Shown piece by piece: positions 61,779 to 64,000 of a DNA stretch of 64,000 bases. This stretch comes from Diadophis punctatus similis (lineage: Eukaryota; Chordata; Lepidosauria; Squamata; Dipsadidae). The stretch spans positions 161,436,547 to 161,500,546 of the forward strand of contig JALIGW010000001.1 in NCBI GenBank assembly GCA_023053685.1, read 5' to 3'. The stretch's first letter is position 1, and each line of letters starts with the position of its first letter. Below the pieces are notes generated by a model that had not been told where the DNA came from, did no database searches, and saw only the letters and a program-made list of their open reading frames with translations. Made by a program: the position numbers and the translations under genes.

Positions 61779-63100
61779 CTTTATTTGGTGAAATGCAGTT
61801 AGACGCACAAGGAATTTGTCTGCAGTGCAGAAGCTCTCAATGTTCATGTAAAGCAACAGACTAATAATCATAATGATACCAATAAGAGTGGGTAGTAGGG
61901 AAGATGGGAATGATAATCACTGCTGTGGCCTAGAGGTGGAGCTCTTGCCTCACAATCAGGAGGTTGTGAGTTCGATGTAAGGTCTCCTGCTTGGGCAGGG
62001 GGTTGGACTAAATGACCTGCAAAGGTACCTTCCAACTTGGTTAATCTGTTAATAATACTGCAGCCATACAGCATGGGTAAATATCCTTAGACATAAAACA
62101 ATACTGTGAGGATTAGGTGTTCAGCAGAGTCATAGCACGAGGGAAAAAACTGTCCCTGTGTCTAGTTGTTTTGGCATGCAATGCTCTATAGTGGCTTCCT
62201 GAGGGCAAGAGTTGAAGCAGTTTATGTCCAGGATGTGAGGGGTCTGTAGATATTTTCTCCTTCTGACCACTGCAACATACAGATCGTCTATGGAAGTAAG
62301 GCTGGTTGCAATTGTTTTTTCTGCAGTTCTAACTATCCGTTGGACACTGTACTTTCCCTGTTTAATTGCTATACGAAACCAGACAGTTATCAAAGTACAG
62401 ATGATAGACTCAATAATTCCTCTGTAGAACTGTATCAAGAGCTCTTGGGGCAGTCTGAACTTTCTAAATTGACACAGGAAGAACATTCTTCGTTGTGCCT
62501 TTTTAATGATGGTTCTAATGTTAAGTGTCTATTTCAAATCTTGGGAGATTATAGAATCCAAAACCTACTGCTGATACTTTGCTGTCAATTATAGTAAGAG
62601 GTGGTAGAGTAGACGGGCTTTTCCTAAAATCCCCTCCCATCTACACTGTTTACAACATGTTCAGCTCCATATTGTTCCAGCAGCACCACAGGGCCAGTTG
62701 TTCAACTTCCCATCATCACCATCTCAAATAAGACTAATGACTGTGGTATCATCTACAAACTTCAGTACTTTAACAGATGGGTCCTTAGAGATGCAGTCAT
62801 TGGTGCAGAGATAGAAAAACAATGAAGAGAGCACACAGCCCTGGGGAGCACCTCTGCTTATCAACCAGGTGCTCGATTGATTTTCCCAAGCTTCACCTAT
62901 TGCTTGCTTTTGCAAAAAAGCTAATAATCCACCTACAATTATGGACAGGTACAGTTAGATGAATCAGTTTGGAGTGAAAAATTTGAAATAATGGGATCAA
63001 ATCCTGAATTGAAGTCTATGAAAAGATCCCGTGCATAGTTCCCAGGGATTCAAGATATTGCAACATGTAGTAAAGTATCATATTGACAGCATCATTGTCA
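61779..63100 (-). mobile_element. L2-group LINE fragment, minus strand
   Basis: The minus strand at 62915-62724 gives SRGAPQGCVLSSLFF and KVLKFVDDTTVISLI (RT catalytic VDD in place of ADD). The part at 62486-62130 gives LLIQFYRGIIESIICTLITV, the downstream C-terminal region. Broken by a SINE at 61918-62045. Confidence 0.8.
61918..62045 (+). mobile_element. tRNA-derived SINE with CR1 tail
   Basis: The head has a polymerase III A box-like TGGCCTAGAGGTGGAGC and B box-like GGTTGTGAGTTCGATG, followed directly by the CR1 terminal block GGGTTGGACTAAATGACCTG. This fits a SINE mobilised by CR1. It is inserted in the L2-group fragment. Confidence 0.75.
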
Positions 63101-63200
63101 ATCTATTTGCTTGGTAGGCAAAACTGCAAGGGATCTAACTGTTAGGAAGAGAAGGGGGGGATCATCCCCCGTAGAGGTCGATGGATCTTTGCTTCCCTTT

Positions 63201-63485
63201 TGAAGTCATTCTTACTTAGAAAATAAAACCGAGATTCAAATCTAATTAACAAAATATTTATTTCAGTAGAAAAGTAATAAAAAGAATCCTTAGTAAACTA
63301 CATCTTATCGGCTAATGAATAAATCACTTCTACCTTCGGCAGAAATGGCGGAACAGAAGGAAGAAGTTGACTTCAGGAATGCAGGCATGCGTAATAGAAT
63401 ATATCATACGTCTGCTTGACCATAAATACAAGAAACAGTAGAAAACATAGAGATGCACAAACTGACAATAATTCACATCGTGACA
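63201..63485 (-). mobile_element. LTR-like repeat, minus strand
   Basis: Inverted copy of 29071-29360. On the minus strand it starts TGTCACGATG and ends GACTTCA. Same AATAAATATTTTGTTAATTA block near the 3' end. Confidence 0.5.
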
Positions 63486-63609
63486 CCCCTTCTTTGTCAG
63501 TTGGGCTAATATAATGTGTCACTCAACACACAGTAAATATCTGAGGTAATCATGCTGAGCAATAGGTAATGGTTTGTTCAGAATGTCAGCTATCTGATAT
63601 TTTGTTGGC

Positions 63610-64000
63610 GCAGTGAGGTAGCCCAAGATTTTGTCTTAAGCCCAGTATTCTTCAACATCTTCATAAACAATTTAGGTGAAGGGATAGAAGGGGAGTTCAA
63701 CAAATTTGCAAATGACACCAAGCTAGGGAGAAAGATCTTTACAGACTTTGGAACATTGGGCTCTATCCAACAAAATGCAATTCAGTGGCGAGTAAGGTTT
63801 TACACTTAGGCAAGAAAAACCAATGAACAGGCATAGAATAAGTGGCTGAACAACAGCAACTGTGAGAGGAATCCAGGAGTCTGAGTTTGACAACCACTTA
63901 AGTATGAGCCAGCATATGTTGAAGTTGCCAGAAATGTCAGTGCAGTCCTAGGTTATATCAACAGAAGAATAATATTAAGATCACATAAAGTACTGCTACA
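63610..64000 (+). mobile_element. CR1 LINE fragment, continues past window
   Basis: Degenerate reverse transcriptase around the GPVLFN to FADDTKL-equivalent region, with indels. Runs off the right end. Confidence 0.88.

Overview
The window is nuclear DNA from a vertebrate, almost certainly a squamate reptile and probably an advanced (colubroid) snake. The evidence is the repeat content. There are abundant CR1 LINEs with AT-rich microsatellite tails, including (AATAG)n. A Bov-B/RTE 3' end, L1, L2-group, Rex1-like and R4-like LINE fragments and a Sauria-type tRNA-derived SINE are also present. Many short hAT-type MITEs carry 8-bp target-site duplications. There are no prokaryotic features.

The genes form a head-to-tail tandem array of cytochrome P450 family 2 genes, most like subfamily CYP2K, all on the + strand. 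Gene 1 (904-24725) and gene 2 (30561-57247) each have nine exons with GT-AG junctions and the usual CYP2 exon phases. Each reads through to a 496-residue microsomal P450 with no in-frame stop. A third copy starts at 60003, but only its exon 1 is seen before the window ends. The three ATGs are 29.66 kb and 29.44 kb apart. Introns, 5' flanks and 3' flanks of the copies align in long stretches, so the array arose by segmental duplication, and each copy then gained its own transposons.

Layout: 1-900 CR1 tail and gene 1 5' flank; 904-24725 gene 1, with CR1, L1, SINE, hAT MITEs and microsatellites in its introns; 24726-30560 intergenic, with a Bov-B fragment, a TIR element, a perfect-palindrome MITE, an LTR-like repeat and the gene 2 5' flank; 30561-57247 gene 2, with a nearly full-length CR1 in intron 2, an R4-like LINE and triplet arrays in intron 7, and a large intron 8 with a Penelope-like fragment and long simple repeats; 57248-60002 intergenic with a Rex1-like LINE; 60003-64000 exon 1 of gene 3 and its intron 1, filled with CR1 and L2-group fragments.

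The most unusual observations are listed here. A hAT element is inserted exactly across the exon 2 splice donor of gene 2, and its target duplication copies the donor. A degenerate second exon 7 is shared by genes 1 and 2. A relic second exon 2 lies in gene 1. Paralogue differences in exon 2 are confined to substrate-recognition site 1. Both proteins have a non-standard I-helix motif (AGTETM / AGTETI). Several long foldback elements and graded pentanucleotide arrays start at CR1 3' ends. I found no evidence for an unknown multi-gene system; the novelty is in P450 copy evolution and transposon-exon interplay.
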